Notes: generated by a model not told the origin, from the letters alone. A stretch of DNA of 64,000 nt from Athripsodes cinereus (GCA_947579605.1 OX388305.1:19915542-19979541); one strand, 5' to 3'. Positions 10,371 to 21,173 are shown, counted from the stretch's first letter. A program made the numbers and translations.

Positions 10371-11899
10371 GTAGGTAAAATATGTATTTGGTGCATTGTA
10401 TCTATATAGATACGTATCGTCGCGTTAGTGCCCGTAACACAATATTAAAATATTAGTTTGGGACTAATTCGATTTGTGTGAATACGTTGAATTGTTGTTG
10501 ATAAACATAGTGTGTTACATAAAGGTATAAAATCTTTTTTGGTACAATTTTCACACATACACCGTCGTTACATATTTGCATATAGGTAATAGAACATTTT
10601 TATTTAGGTATGGTCTTTAAAAAATGTTGATTAGAGCATAAAATCTATTGTTGTTTGAACTTTTTATTGCCATGTGACATTATTCTTAAAAAAATATTGA
10701 TTTTTCATAATTGGTACTGAGAATAACTTGAAAATACGGTTTTAATGTCATAAAAAGCAGATTATCCTAGAAAATAATGTCAAAAAAACATTCCCTAAAG
10801 TTAGGCACTAAAACGACGAAAAAAATGAAACAAAAACGTGCGATTCGTTCATTAAACATGACAATGTTTAGCCTTTTGAAGTATTGAAAATAATGGCTAT
10901 GCGTTATGGATATTGATAATAGCATTGTAAAAAGGGGATTATCCAGTATTTGTCTGAAAATCCGCATACATCTATGGGTTTTATTCTCGTAATGGCGATC
11001 ATTAAACGAATGTAATAGCGATTTATATCTACAACGAAAATGTTATTTTGGATTATTTGACAAGCGATGAAACACATATACATAACTTATCGGTATTAGT
11101 TTATAAAATGGTATTTTCGTTCACAATGTATGTAAGTAGGTACATATTAAATCATATCACTAATAAGAAACATATCCACCACACCTAAAAGGTTGGTGCA
11201 CTCTGCTATCTTAGTGCCAACAATTATGATGAATCTTCCACTCTGAGGCAATTGAAATACTTCATCTCACAATACTTTTCATTCATGGATGTGTCTGAAA
11301 TTGGATGGAATATTGTGGTATATCTACTGTTAAACATTGTATTTTCTATATAATTTTATAGGTATATGACATGCTATAATAATGTGGATAGTGAAATTCA
11401 ACCAAAATAAATAAATCAACGAGACTATTATCCAACCAAATTGTAACTAGATACATGTATGAAATAATTATGCAGTTAATTAAAATGCATTAATTCGAAT
11501 ACCATTCAAACCGCTTAACCTCACATACCCAATGAAAATCAAAATATTCCATATTCAACTGAAATTATTATTAGTTATAATAATTTTCAACTAATCATTG
11601 TTTAATTAATATCTAGTTATGTATCACTTTAAATAAAGTTTCCATAATATAATGTTATGCGTAATAAATAAACGGAAGTGTACCTACTTACCTATAAAAT
11701 TATTAATTATTTTATTATTTATGCTTGATTTGATTGTGGTGTTAATTAAATTAATACATCTACCTTTATTGGTGTGTAATAGACTAGATTATAATCATAT
11801 TATTGTCCAATTATGAATTTTACTCCGTATAAATAATGCCTAATAACTACTTATTGGTATAAACATAATATTGTTATGCAACCATGTGTACCTACCTAC
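10371..11899. other. Intergenic, nothing recognised
   Basis: A+T-rich sequence with short tacctacc and ataatat strings. No open frame has a family signature. A 66-codon minus frame at 10767-10967 has none either. Confidence 0.5.
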
Positions 11900-11955
11900 C
11901 ACAGGCGGATCAATTGCATAAAATGCGATTTCTTCCAGCCAACCTGGAATAAAGT
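11900..11955 (-). repeat. L7 (CR1/Jockey-type) LINE 3' tail fragment
   Basis: On the minus strand: ggttggctggaagaaatcgc, then a complementary gcg/gca hairpin and gatccgcctg. The same module (ggctggaaga, short stem-loop, tccgcc) is present at 30665 (+), 47515 (-) and 56440 (+). This type of 3' UTR is common in lepidopteran LINEs. Confidence 0.6.
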
Positions 11956-12164
11956 AAAATTAAATTGAAAGAAAATCAAATATTTTTTCTTCAATGTTGA
12001 TTTTCATTAAGGCTTAATAAAAATCAATATAGAAGAAAACATTTGGTTTTTACTTTCTTTCAATACCTACACATATCATAGTATAATGATAATTCTTGAC
12101 TTGCTCCAATTGTGTTGTAAATGAGAAATTTGACATATTTTTTGTGTTGCATATCATTTAGGTA

Positions 12165-12490
12165 AGATGCTCACGCCGTTTATATATTTATTTTTATTTT
12201 ATTTTATTTTATAAATATAGAAGCACAAAACAGACAATAACTACATAATTAAAGTTAAAATAAAGGTTAATTTTTCAGAGATCAGCTATCATCCAATACC
12301 ATGCGCCACAATTAATTTTAAAAAGATAGGTACCTAACATTCCGGTCATCTCAACATGCCTACATTATACACAGTCTCGCTCGCTCACTCAATCATCACA
12401 CTAGCACAAAAACAAATCAACAATAATAATAATAAATAAAAAAAAAAAAAAAAAAAAACACAAATCAAGGGGAAAGGAGAAAAAAAAAGA
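12165..12490. repeat. LINE tail remnant and A-rich low-complexity sequence
   Basis: gatgctcacgccgtttatat at about 12168 matches the tail motif ggctcacgccgt seen at 32340 and 53555 (L8), followed by tttattttattt repeats. 12425-12490 is an A-rich simple tract (aataataaataaa, then a run of A). Between them is A+T-rich DNA with no call. Confidence 0.5.
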
Positions 12491-12875
12491 TAGTATGAAA
12501 TTAGAATGAATAGGTATATTTACGAGTATTAATTATTATTTTATTGCTTTTCTTTGTTATGTTTTTATATTATGCACATGTACCTACTGCTTGTTAATGG
12601 TCTAAATGTATGTTTTATTTTTATTTCTATTATTTCTTTTGATGAATACCTAAGTATGTTTCTTTAATTTTCATTTTATTACTAGATTATTTGGAAGACA
12701 TCGTATTCTAGCAATTGTTTGCCCTCTGTACTGATACTAATTGTATAACTAATATTTTTAGGATACCTACATACTTTTTATTGATCTGAAATTATATGTG
12801 TCACAAATGTACAGTGAAAAATAAAATAGATAAATAAATAAATACATATATCTTGAAAATCTTTAAATATTCATC

Positions 12876-13042
12876 GGGTTCGTTAGTAGTTTGGTAGTAT
12901 AGAGTCTCAGCCTTGTGCACAAGGGGTACGCGGCTCGATCTATGTCCCGGTAACTCTCCTTTCACGACACAAGCTTTTAGCTTACTGTTAATAGTGTTAT
13001 ATAGGTAGTTGTATTTGGGTGAAAAAAAAACAGATATATCTA
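12876..13042 (+). repeat. S1 SINE copy
   Basis: Contains the S1 blocks: a gttcgttagtagtttgg-type head, gtatagagtctcagcc, ctcctttcacgacacaagct, tttagcttactgt, gtatttggg and cagatatatc. Box B is degraded to gcggctcgatc. One of seven S1 copies. Confidence 0.75.
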
Positions 13043-13144
13043 AGTCCAAAAAATATCATTAAAAATAAAACGAATACACACAACAATTCATTGTGAAAAT
13101 AAAATAGTATCTTCAAAATTCGTAGGTATATATTGCCAACAAAC

Positions 13145-13290
13145 TATTTTGACATTCAGGATGGGTGGCAAACCTCATTGCTTACTTTAAGCTATGATTT
13201 ATCTTTATTTTTTTCGATACCCGCCAATTGCAGAACACTCAAAAACTAACGGTTAAAAGGGAGATCAATTATTCTTTGCTTTGAATAAAT
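13145..13290 (+). repeat. Family A copy, forward
   Basis: gacattcaggatgggtggc, acctcattgct and the downstream acactcaaaaactaacgg, agggagatc blocks. The middle is diverged. Confidence 0.65.
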
Positions 13291-13343
13291 ATTTTTTCTC
13301 AAAAAATATAATTTCTCAGAAAAAACCACCGCACGAAAGAACA

Positions 13344-13494
13344 GAGCCCGTAGACAATTTGTACTTGGCGATCGCCTACAAACGAATTTTCGTCAATAAC
13401 TGCAACAATAACGCATAATTATACGGTACGTGTAGGTAGATTGTCGAAAAGTTCGCCAGTAGACGATCGCTAAGTACAAATTGTCTACGGGCTC
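13344..13494. mobile_element. Hairpin MITE, 151 bp
   Basis: The left end gagcccgtagacaatttgta (13344 on) and its continuation cttggcgatcgcctac are mirrored by the right end, whose reverse complement is the same bar one or two bases. This gives terminal inverted repeats of about 36 bp around a roughly 75-bp loop. No convincing target duplication is seen at the flanks. Confidence 0.8.
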
Positions 13495-13940
13495 AGGTAC
13501 GAATCAATTATAAATTTTTCAGCCAAGAAGGAAATATTTGAAAAAATATTATTTCAGAGATATTTTATACAGCGCGTGAAAAAGTTTTTTTTTTGTAAGG
13601 TACCTAGTACTAATAAAATGATTAATGACAGCGCGAAACCGATGTTGCGATATATTGGAAAAGTTTGCTGTTTTTTTTTTCAATAATTATTATAATTTCA
13701 TTATTTCTTTTTAATAAGGGTAGTTACCTACCTATCTGTGTTAATCTACATAAAAATTGAAATAGATACAATTTTATCGAGCGCCACTAACAAAAAGATA
13801 AGTCAGATAATACGTTCTTCTCAATTACCTCATTTTAACTATATTTACATCGCTTTCATCCTTCTTTACTCTTGCTCAAGTCTCGCATGCATACAATTTT
13901 TTTTTTATTTGATGAGGTATTATATTCATTCTGAACGTCA

Positions 13941-14030
13941 TGACACGGAGAAGACAGCTTGCACGTTTATTATATGCACTTGTGAGATACACCGTGATGG
14001 CATAGTATAATAGTAGTGGTATAATAATAA
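13941..14030 (-). repeat. Family A fragment, reverse
   Basis: cacggagaagacagcttgca, cgtttattatatgca, then tgtgagatacaccgtgatgg and catagtataatagtagt. This is the outer third of the unit. Confidence 0.65.
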
Positions 14031-14096
14031 TAATAATTATAACACATGCCCCATTTAGGTAGCTTTCTATTTATAAATATATCCTGAAAATCTATC

Positions 14097-14290
14097 TATC
14101 TTCTTCTTCTCGTACCGTATCAGGTCCCCCCGACTTTGGCAATTACTCTGGCGAAGGCTTCTCTATCTTACGCGACCCGGAACAGCTCCTCCGCATCTCT
14201 CATCCCGGTCCATTCTCTTATGTTGCGCAGCCAAGACGTTTGCCTTCAACCAGGACCACGCTACCTCTCAATCTTTCCCATCAGTATCAA
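14097..14290 (-). pseudogene. L4 LINE C-terminal fragment, minus strand
   Basis: The minus frame reads WLRNIREWTGMRDAEELFRV, stop, DREAFARVIAKVGGT. This is the same ending as the 8735 copy and far better preserved. It ends on the left in CTT repeats, the complement of an AAG tail. One stop lies inside, and the 5' side is cut near 14290. Confidence 0.7.
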
Positions 14291-14363
14291 ACTATGTAGG
14301 TATACTTATCAAACTATATCTAGGTATGTATATCTAGGTATGTGTATATTCACATCATATTTC

Positions 14364-14537
14364 AAGTAGGGTAGATAGAAAGAAGGAACGCCATATAGAT
14401 CTATCCATACATAAGCACGTATTCCGCTTCTTCTACAATCGTACAATTTCTCATACATGCACATCGATATCCTTGATAATTTGATTCAAGTTATCAAGCT
14501 GCATGGTTCTCGGATGCCTTATCTTTCTAACACCCTC
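14364..14537 (-). pseudogene. L3 LINE copy, 3' half, interrupted by the BEL/Pao element
   Basis: Reverse complement of the L3 sequence at 43500-43720: ggtagatagaaagaa, ggaacgcca, tagatctatcc, tcttctacaatcgtaca, atttctcatacatgca and ggttctcggatgcc line up in order. It breaks exactly at the BEL/Pao left junction (14537) and resumes at 21174. Diverged from the other L3 copies, so it predates the retrotransposon. Confidence 0.8.
14533..14537. other. Target-site duplication (left), CCCTC
   Basis: CCCTC directly abuts the 5' LTR and recurs at 21169-21173 after the 3' LTR. Five bases is the usual duplication for BEL/Pao integration. Confidence 0.9.
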
Positions 14538-14869
14538 TGTTGAATACTGCCATCTGTGTGGTGAATTATGAAGCACTGGTCACTGGCTATAGACATAAGG
14601 TGATAATCTATGGCGAATAAATTCAATTCAGGGTTTGTCTTTGGTTACGTGTATATAATACACACACACTTGTTGATCCACCTCTTCTTCTCCAATACAC
14701 AGTCAAACAAAAACATTAGCATCTATACTGTTCTATTTTGTTACAAGTTTTACATTAAATTCCACAATATAATAAAAAGGTGTTTGTTCTGCAATCCATC
14801 CACTCATCAGTTACACAACTCAACATTAGCGATCGTGAAAGGGACATAGGCGATCGAGACACAACAACA
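14538..14869 (+). repeat. 5' LTR
   Basis: 332 bp, beginning TGTTGAATACTG and ending ACACAACAACA, the usual TG...CA. By eye every base matches the 3' LTR, including the 79-codon chance frame inside it. It contains a TATA-like box (14652-14658) and AATAAA at 14771-14776, giving a U3-R-U5 layout. Confidence 0.95.
14652..14658 (+). promoter_or_regulatory. LTR TATA-like box (TATATAA)
   Basis: TATATAA lies about 115 bp into the 5' LTR and about 120 bp before its AATAAA. It is the best candidate for the core promoter of the retrotransposon RNA. Start-site position not determined. Confidence 0.45.
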
Positions 14870-14870
14870 T

Positions 14871-14888
14871 TGGCGACCGTACAACAGG
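14871..14888 (+). promoter_or_regulatory. Primer-binding site (tRNA primer)
   Basis: TGGCGACCGT begins one base after the 5' LTR. A TGG start complements the universal CCA tRNA end. The following CGACCG would suit an arginine tRNA acceptor end, though complementarity falls off after about 10 bases. The tRNA identity is inference. Confidence 0.65.
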
Positions 14889-15343
14889 ACACCTTTCGGA
14901 AAAAACATCGAATCCATCATTGCGTATCGTATCCTATATTTTCCTATTCATTTACAATTCTATCCTATAATATTACATTTCCATTCAAATAGATCAATAT
15001 ATTTAACTATCTGGGGATTCATTGCCATTTTATATAAATATTATACATTTTAAGGTTAATTGTTACAATAATATCTACCCTACAATTTCATAACTGTACT
15101 CTTATCTAATTGTTGATTTAAAACATTTGTTTAATAAATAAAACTAATATTATCTTTATTGTTTTGCAGATAACCCGTGATTCCATCATTTTTCGGCATT
15201 TTTATTGAAAAAAAACTGTGTGTAAATTCTCGTGAGAAATATTGTTGCAAAATAGTCGCGTGTTTTCAATGTTCATTGATTGGCATTTTTTGCATTGAGT
15301 TTTCTCTTTTTATTATTGTATATTTTTAACATTCTAGTGAATT

Positions 15344-18300
15344 ATGTTGTCTGGAGAAAGAGAAACAAGGACAGCCACTTCAAAAATGGAAAAAACACGT
15401 GATTCTGAAATGGAGGTTTGCAAAGGATTGATATCAAGGCGAGGCGTTTTGAAGGGACAACTCACGCGCTTTAAGGATTATTTGAGTAAGAAAGATTTAG
15501 ATATTTGTGAATTACAGTTAAGGACATCAAGAATGGAAAGCATGCTTGAAAAATTTGAAATGTTGCAATGTGACCTGGAGGAAATTGATGGTGAGGAAGT
15601 GGTGTATAGGGATACTTTTGAACAACTATTTTACACCACTTTAAGTAAGGCAAAATCATTATTGAAAGATCAACTACAAGTCACATGTGAAGTTAAGTTA
15701 AATCCAATTCAAATACCTACATTTCATGGTAATTATGAAACATGGTTACACTACAAAGATACATTCAAATCTCTTGTAGGCAACAATAATTCTTTATCCA
15801 ACTTACAAAAGTATCATTACTTACTGAGCTCATTAAAGGGTGAAGCTTTAAGGTTAGTTTCTTCTTTGGAAGTTTCAGACACTAATTACTCTTTAGCATG
15901 GGACATCTTAACAAGGAGATTTGAGAACACCCGCCTCATTGTGGACAAACATGTTAATCACATTTTCAATCTCATTCCAGTGAAGCCAGAATCATATCAA
16001 TCTTTAAGGCGATTGATCGATGATTCACAGCTCCATACGCGAGCTTTGGAAAGTTTGGGACTACCCACAAGCAGCTGGGACATCCTGTTAATTCACATAA
16101 TTGCTAACAGATTAGATTCAGTATCACGTAACATATGGGAATCGCATCACTTGCAGGGTGAGCTACCTACATTAAAGGAACTGTACGAATGTATTGGGGA
16201 GAGAGCACGTATTTTGGAGACGACGTCTCACAACAAAAACTTCAAACCATCCAACACCTCCAACCGAGCAGGAGTTGGCTTGGTTGCAAATGTACGAGCA
16301 AACCCAGTTTGCCCACTTTGTTCTTCACAGCATCGATTAAACCAATGTGAGCAGTTTAAGTCGATGGGGACTCAGCAAAGGTGGGAGCTGGTAAAAAGGC
16401 AGCGACTGTGCCGTAACTGTATGTTAAGGAATCATATTGCCAAGGATTGTTCTTCAGGAGGAAGATGTAAGGTGTGTCGGAGGGACCATCACACCTTATT
16501 GCACACACCGAGCGTGCACAATTCGACAGCAAATACGGAAACTCTGGGACCTACTTCACAGGTTCCTACTGTGGTGAACCATGCTTCGCTCTCAAACGAC
16601 GAGGAAGTACTGTTATCCACGGCCATGGTTGGGATCCAACTCCCTGATGGCGGCATTTTTAGGGCACGAGCACTCTTGGACTCGGCAGCACAGTCGAATT
16701 TCATTACAAAGAGTTTATGCGAGAAACTCAACTTACGGACAAAGGGAGCATATCTGCCAGTCTCGGGACTGCGGCAACAGGTAACTCACATTGAAGAAAA
16801 GGTAGATATAACAATTAATTCTTTATTGTATGATTACAGGAGGAAAATCAACTGTTTGGTCCTGCCTGTAATTACATCAAACTTGCCACTGCGATCTGTG
16901 GACAGACGACGTTTTCACGTGCCTTCCCAGATGCAGCTAGCGGACCCTGACTTCCATAAATCTTCTCCAATAGACTTGTTATTGGGAGCACAGGTATTTT
17001 GGGAGGTACTTCAGGGAAATCATGCATCGGTTCAACGTCAGCAGCCGATGATGCATCAGACCAAATTAGGATGGGTCATTGCAGGAGCTATTCCGTGGAA
17101 CTCTGAAGGAATCAGCAGACAAAGGCCGGTATCTTGTTACATTTCTTTGAATCAATTAAACAAAAATATTGAGAAATTTTGGGAGGTAAAAAGTGTGCCT
17201 AATTCTCTGGTTCGAACCCAGGAAGAGACATTATGCGAGAAACACTTTACTAGTACTACGACTCGTGATGAGTCGGGCAGATTTTCAGTAAGTCTACCCT
17301 TCAAGGAATGTCCACCTAACGTGGGAAACTCTCTTGAAATAGCCGAGAGGAGGTTACTTTCGATGGAGCGACGGTTTCAGAAGGATACAGAGCTGCACAC
17401 ACAATATGCAGCATTCATGAATGAGTATTTGGAATTGGGGCATATGTCTCCTTGTCTACCTGACAAGGAAAATGCAGTTTATCTTCCCCATCATTCCGTT
17501 TTCAAGGGAACAAAAATCCGTGTTGTGTTCGATGGTTCTGCAAAAACATCCAATGGAAAGTCCCTAAATGATAATCTGATGAAAACACCTACCATACATA
17601 ATGAGTTATTTACATTGTTGATTAATTTCAGGAAACATCGATATGTCTTGAGTGCAGATATACAACAGTATTATAGGCAGGTCAATGTACATGAAAGGGA
17701 CAGGGATTACCAGAGGGTCTTATGGAGGACATCTCCCAGTGAGGAAATGGGACATTTCCGACTCAACAGCGTCACATACGGACTCAGTGCGTCACCATAT
17801 CTCGCGATGAGATGTCTAAAGGAACTAAGTACAATTTATTCTTCTATTTTTCCTCTCACTTCTCAGGTGATAGAAAGGGATTTTTATGTGGATGATCTCT
17901 TAACAGGAGATCATGATAAGCAGACTTGTATTAATTTAAAAAATGAACTGTCATACCTTCTAGACAAGGCAGGTATGAAACTTACCAAATGGAGGTCAAA
18001 TCTGGAAGACCTACATGACACTGGTCAGAACAATGACAGTAAATCCTTGAATCTCGAGGACGATTTTCAGTGCAAAATTCTAGGGTTGCATTGGAACAGT
18101 TACGAAGACACTTTTCATTATAAGGTTAACATTGAAACAAATACATCAACGTCTACTAAAAGGACAATTCTTTCAGATATTTCTAAGACGTTCGACCCGT
18201 TAGGACTCATCGGGCCCATTGTAATTAGGGCAAAATTATTAATGCAAAAAATTTGGCAGTTACAGATAGGATGGGACGATGAACTACCTGAAGACATTAT

Positions 18301-20428
18301 TATTGCATGGAACTTTTACAAAAGGGATCTACAAGACATCAACATCATCAAGATTCCAAGGAGGGTAATTGTGACGTCAACAGGTAGTGCAGACATACAA
18401 ATATTTGGGTTTTCCGATGCATCGAAGGAAGCGTATGGTTGTACTGTATATTTGAAGTCCATGGATGAACAAGGTAGGACACAGATCAATTTACTTTGTG
18501 CAAAATCTAGAGTGGCACCTCTCAAACAACTTACTTTGCCTAGGCTAGAATTATCAGGAGCGCTACTATTAGCTGGACTTGTCAAGTCCATAAAGGAGAA
18601 CATGGGTTATCAAGGTGTATCCACTAAGCTTTTCACAGATTCAACTATTGTGTTGTCATGGCTACGAGCCTCAGCAACAAAAATGGATACCTTTGTAGCA
18701 AACAGGGTAGCAGAAATTCAGCGTAGCACAGAAGATTGTCAATGGATACATGTATCGTCACAACACAACCCAGCAGACTTGATTTCCAGGGGTACATCTG
18801 TACAACAACTTTCATCTTCGACTTTGTGGTGGAATGGTCCATCTTTCATACAAGAGGATGAGAAACTTACAGAATGTTCTTCTACGGTTGATATACAACA
18901 AGATATAGTGGTAAATACTACCACACTGGTAAATATTGAATCATGGGATATTTTCACAAGATATTCTTCATTTAATAGATTGCTTAGAGTTACTGCATAT
19001 TTAATAAGATTTAAGAATAATGTAACATCAAAAACAGGGCGTAGAACTGGACCTTTACAGGTATCTGAACTTCAACATGCACATGATGTATTGTGCAACA
19101 TCGTCCAAGGTATTTTCTTTCACAGAGAAATAAGGGATTTGAAAAAGGATGGTCAGGTGTCTGCTCGTAGTAATGTAAAATCATTAAATCCAGTATTGAT
19201 AAATGGTATACTTTGTGTTGGAGGAAGACTGAAAAACAGTGAGGTACCTACCCAACAAAAACATCCTATTTTGTTGCCTGCGGGACACGCTTTTACAACA
19301 TTAATTATAAAGTATTATCATTATACTAATTTACATTTGGGTTTGCAGGGACTGTTGGCGCAGCTACGACTCAAGTACTGGCCATTGTCAGCAAAGAATA
19401 CGATAAGAAGGGTTCTCAAGCATTGTATCCTGTGCTTTAGGTACAAGACGCCAGTGAATTACCAAAGGATGGGGGATCTGCCTGCAGACAGAGTCACTGC
19501 GACAAGGCCATTTTCAATTGTTGGAGTAGACTATTCAGGTTTCTTCAATATAAAATCAGGTTTTACCAGGAACGCTAAGGTTGTAAAATGTTATATTTGT
19601 TTATTTGTTTGTTTTGCCTCTAAGGCAGTGCATCTGGAAGTTGTCACTTCCATGACGACAGAGGCTTTTTTGAATGCATTAAAAAGATTTGTTGCTCGGC
19701 GGGGAATGCCAATCAAGATTTATTCAGATAATGGCACAAATTTCATTGGTGCAAGCAACGATCTTGCCAGAATTTATACACAGTTAAGAGCCTCTGAGGA
19801 GGAGATTGTTAATTTTTGTTCTCAACGATGGATCGACTGGAAATTCATTCCAGCTCGATCACCCCATTTTGGTTCTCTTTGGGAAGCAGGTATAAAACTA
19901 GTAAAAACTCCCTTGAAAAAGGCTTTGAATTCTCGGGTATTGAATTATGATTCTATGCTTACTTTGATTTGTCAAATCGAAGCCTCCATTAATTCCAGAC
20001 CAATAACCAGTTTATCCTCTGATCCAACTGATCTCAACCCACTCACTCCTTCCCATTTTTTGATTGGAGACTCGTTGGCGAGGTTACCTGAACCAGATGT
20101 ATCACACTTACCAGATAATCGTTTAAACCACTACCAAAAGATTATTGCTATGTTCAAGGGTTTTTGGACTAGATGGAGCAGGGAGTATTTCCAGGGACTC
20201 CAACAACGGACAAAATGGACACACGGAAATGAGAGACAATTGAAGGAGGGGGATTTGGTGCTAATAAAGGACGAGACTGTTCCCATGCTTTGGAAACTTG
20301 GCAGAGTTGTCCAGACACATCCAGGTCCAGATAACGTCACCCGAGTTGTCACCTTGAGGACCCAATCTGGACTGACAAAAAGAGCCATCCATCGTGTGGC
20401 ATTGCTACCAGAGCCTTCGGAACAGTGA
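15344..20428 (+). CDS. BEL/Pao Gag-Pol polyprotein (1694 aa)
   Basis: Single uninterrupted frame. Approximate residues: N-terminal coiled-coil-like region (1-100). Gag region of the DUF1759 type with PTFHGNYETWLHYKDTF (about 124-140) and LKGEALRLV. Zinc knuckles CPLC...C (about 323), the canonical C-x2-C-x4-H-x4-C CRNCMLRNHIAKDC (about 355) and CKVC...H (about 376). Aspartic protease LLDSAAQSNF (about 444). Reverse transcriptase VVFDGSAKT (about 727), LSADIQQYYRQV (about 770) and FYVDDLLTG (about 846, catalytic Asp pair). RNase H GFSDAS (about 1022), FTDSTIVLSWL (about 1096) and HNPADLISRG (about 1140). Integrase: His/Cys zinc motif ending CILC (about 1362), then D in GVDYSG (about 1395), D in SDNGTN (about 1461) and E in LWEAG, with the last two 51 residues apart. 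C-terminal DUF5641-like KEGDLVLIKDE (about 1633). ATG 15344 is the first in-frame start after the leader. No env follows. All catalytic residues are present. Confidence 0.96.
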   Translation: MLSGERETRTATSKMEKTRDSEMEVCKGLISRRGVLKGQLTRFKDYLSKKDLDICELQLRTSRMESMLEKFEMLQCDLEEIDGEEVVYRDTFEQLFYTTLSKAKSLLKDQLQVTCEVKLNPIQIPTFHGNYETWLHYKDTFKSLVGNNNSLSNLQKYHYLLSSLKGEALRLVSSLEVSDTNYSLAWDILTRRFENTRLIVDKHVNHIFNLIPVKPESYQSLRRLIDDSQLHTRALESLGLPTSSWDILLIHIIANRLDSVSRNIWESHHLQGELPTLKELYECIGERARILETTSHNKNFKPSNTSNRAGVGLVANVRANPVCPLCSSQHRLNQCEQFKSMGTQQRWELVKRQRLCRNCMLRNHIAKDCSSGGRCKVCRRDHHTLLHTPSVHNSTANTETLGPTSQVPTVVNHASLSNDEEVLLSTAMVGIQLPDGGIFRARALLDSAAQSNFITKSLCEKLNLRTKGAYLPVSGLRQQVTHIEEKVDITINSLLYDYRRKINCLVLPVITSNLPLRSVDRRRFHVPSQMQLADPDFHKSSPIDLLLGAQVFWEVLQGNHASVQRQQPMMHQTKLGWVIAGAIPWNSEGISRQRPVSCYISLNQLNKNIEKFWEVKSVPNSLVRTQEETLCEKHFTSTTTRDESGRFSVSLPFKECPPNVGNSLEIAERRLLSMERRFQKDTELHTQYAAFMNEYLELGHMSPCLPDKENAVYLPHHSVFKGTKIRVVFDGSAKTSNGKSLNDNLMKTPTIHNELFTLLINFRKHRYVLSADIQQYYRQVNVHERDRDYQRVLWRTSPSEEMGHFRLNSVTYGLSASPYLAMRCLKELSTIYSSIFPLTSQVIERDFYVDDLLTGDHDKQTCINLKNELSYLLDKAGMKLTKWRSNLEDLHDTGQNNDSKSLNLEDDFQCKILGLHWNSYEDTFHYKVNIETNTSTSTKRTILSDISKTFDPLGLIGPIVIRAKLLMQKIWQLQIGWDDELPEDIIIAWNFYKRDLQDINIIKIPRRVIVTSTGSADIQIFGFSDASKEAYGCTVYLKSMDEQGRTQINLLCAKSRVAPLKQLTLPRLELSGALLLAGLVKSIKENMGYQGVSTKLFTDSTIVLSWLRASATKMDTFVANRVAEIQRSTEDCQWIHVSSQHNPADLISRGTSVQQLSSSTLWWNGPSFIQEDEKLTECSSTVDIQQDIVVNTTTLVNIESWDIFTRYSSFNRLLRVTAYLIRFKNNVTSKTGRRTGPLQVSELQHAHDVLCNIVQGIFFHREIRDLKKDGQVSARSNVKSLNPVLINGILCVGGRLKNSEVPTQQKHPILLPAGHAFTTLIIKYYHYTNLHLGLQGLLAQLRLKYWPLSAKNTIRRVLKHCILCFRYKTPVNYQRMGDLPADRVTATRPFSIVGVDYSGFFNIKSGFTRNAKVVKCYICLFVCFASKAVHLEVVTSMTTEAFLNALKRFVARRGMPIKIYSDNGTNFIGASNDLARIYTQLRASEEEIVNFCSQRWIDWKFIPARSPHFGSLWEAGIKLVKTPLKKALNSRVLNYDSMLTLICQIEASINSRPITSLSSDPTDLNPLTPSHFLIGDSLARLPEPDVSHLPDNRLNHYQKIIAMFKGFWTRWSREYFQGLQQRTKWTHGNERQLKEGDLVLIKDETVPMLWKLGRVVQTHPGPDNVTRVVTLRTQSGLTKRAIHRVALLPEPSEQ

Positions 20429-20824
20429 AATACCTATGTGCTATATTGTTTTAATTTTTTCTTTTGTGAAGTGAGCTTGAATACATAATAATATGCATTA
20501 AACAAACAATAATACAGTACATCAAGATTTTAAACTCCAAACAAGACTTACATCAAGATATTAATCATTTATAATAGTTGAACATGAAGCTTATAAACCC
20601 AAACAAAATATTTAATTAAAAACATGGACATTTAACCTCAAGAAAGAAGATTTATTATGTATATTGTATTTTGTTGTATGTATTTTCAAATATCTTAGCA
20701 TTGGTAGAGGAAGGATTTAATCATGGGTTGTAATGGGAAAGTAAATTCATTTTAGGTTTAATTAGTTGTTATCTTTATTGTAAAAATGTAAGTCCAATTG
20801 ATGTTAATATCATCAATCGCTTAC
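20429..20824 (+). other. BEL/Pao 3' untranslated stretch
   Basis: Noncoding A+T-rich DNA between the gag-pol stop and the polypurine tract. No env-like frame is present. Confidence 0.8.
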
Positions 20825-20836
20825 AGAGGGGGAGAA
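20825..20836 (+). promoter_or_regulatory. Polypurine tract
   Basis: AGAGGGGGAGAA immediately precedes the 3' LTR, the position and composition expected for the plus-strand primer of reverse transcription. Confidence 0.85.
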
Positions 20837-21168
20837 TGTTGAATACTGCCATCTGTGTGGTGAATTATGAAGCACTGGTCACTGGCTATAGACATAAGGT
20901 GATAATCTATGGCGAATAAATTCAATTCAGGGTTTGTCTTTGGTTACGTGTATATAATACACACACACTTGTTGATCCACCTCTTCTTCTCCAATACACA
21001 GTCAAACAAAAACATTAGCATCTATACTGTTCTATTTTGTTACAAGTTTTACATTAAATTCCACAATATAATAAAAAGGTGTTTGTTCTGCAATCCATCC
21101 ACTCATCAGTTACACAACTCAACATTAGCGATCGTGAAAGGGACATAGGCGATCGAGACACAACAACA
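20837..21168 (+). repeat. 3' LTR
   Basis: 332 bp, the same ends and length as the 5' LTR and no difference found by eye. AATAAA at 21070-21075 is the likely polyadenylation signal of the element's RNA. Confidence 0.95.
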
Positions 21169-21173
21169 CCCTC
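21169..21173. other. Target-site duplication (right), CCCTC
   Basis: Second copy of CCCTC, directly after the 3' LTR. The host sequence reads across once the element and one CCCTC are set aside (ttctaacaccctctctttt), matching the L3 LINE. Confidence 0.9.

Larger units (their letters stand above)
14538..21168 (+). mobile_element. Complete BEL/Pao LTR retrotransposon, 6631 bp
   Basis: Full structure in order: 332-bp 5' LTR, primer-binding site, 463-bp leader, one gag-pol frame (15344-20428), 396-bp untranslated stretch, polypurine tract and 332-bp 3' LTR, flanked by a CCCTC duplication. The domain order (Gag, aspartic protease, RT, RNase H, integrase in one frame, no env) and the YVDD box fit BEL/Pao. 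The two LTRs read as identical and the frame has no stop, so the insertion is young and the element may be autonomous. It lies inside an older minus-strand L3 LINE. Confidence 0.95.

Noticed and set aside
14610..14849. 79-codon frame repeated in both LTRs
   Set aside because: It spans the LTR regulatory regions and is duplicated only because the LTRs are.
18316..18957. Minus-strand frames inside the retrotransposon
   Set aside because: Shadows of the intact gag-pol frame on the plus strand.
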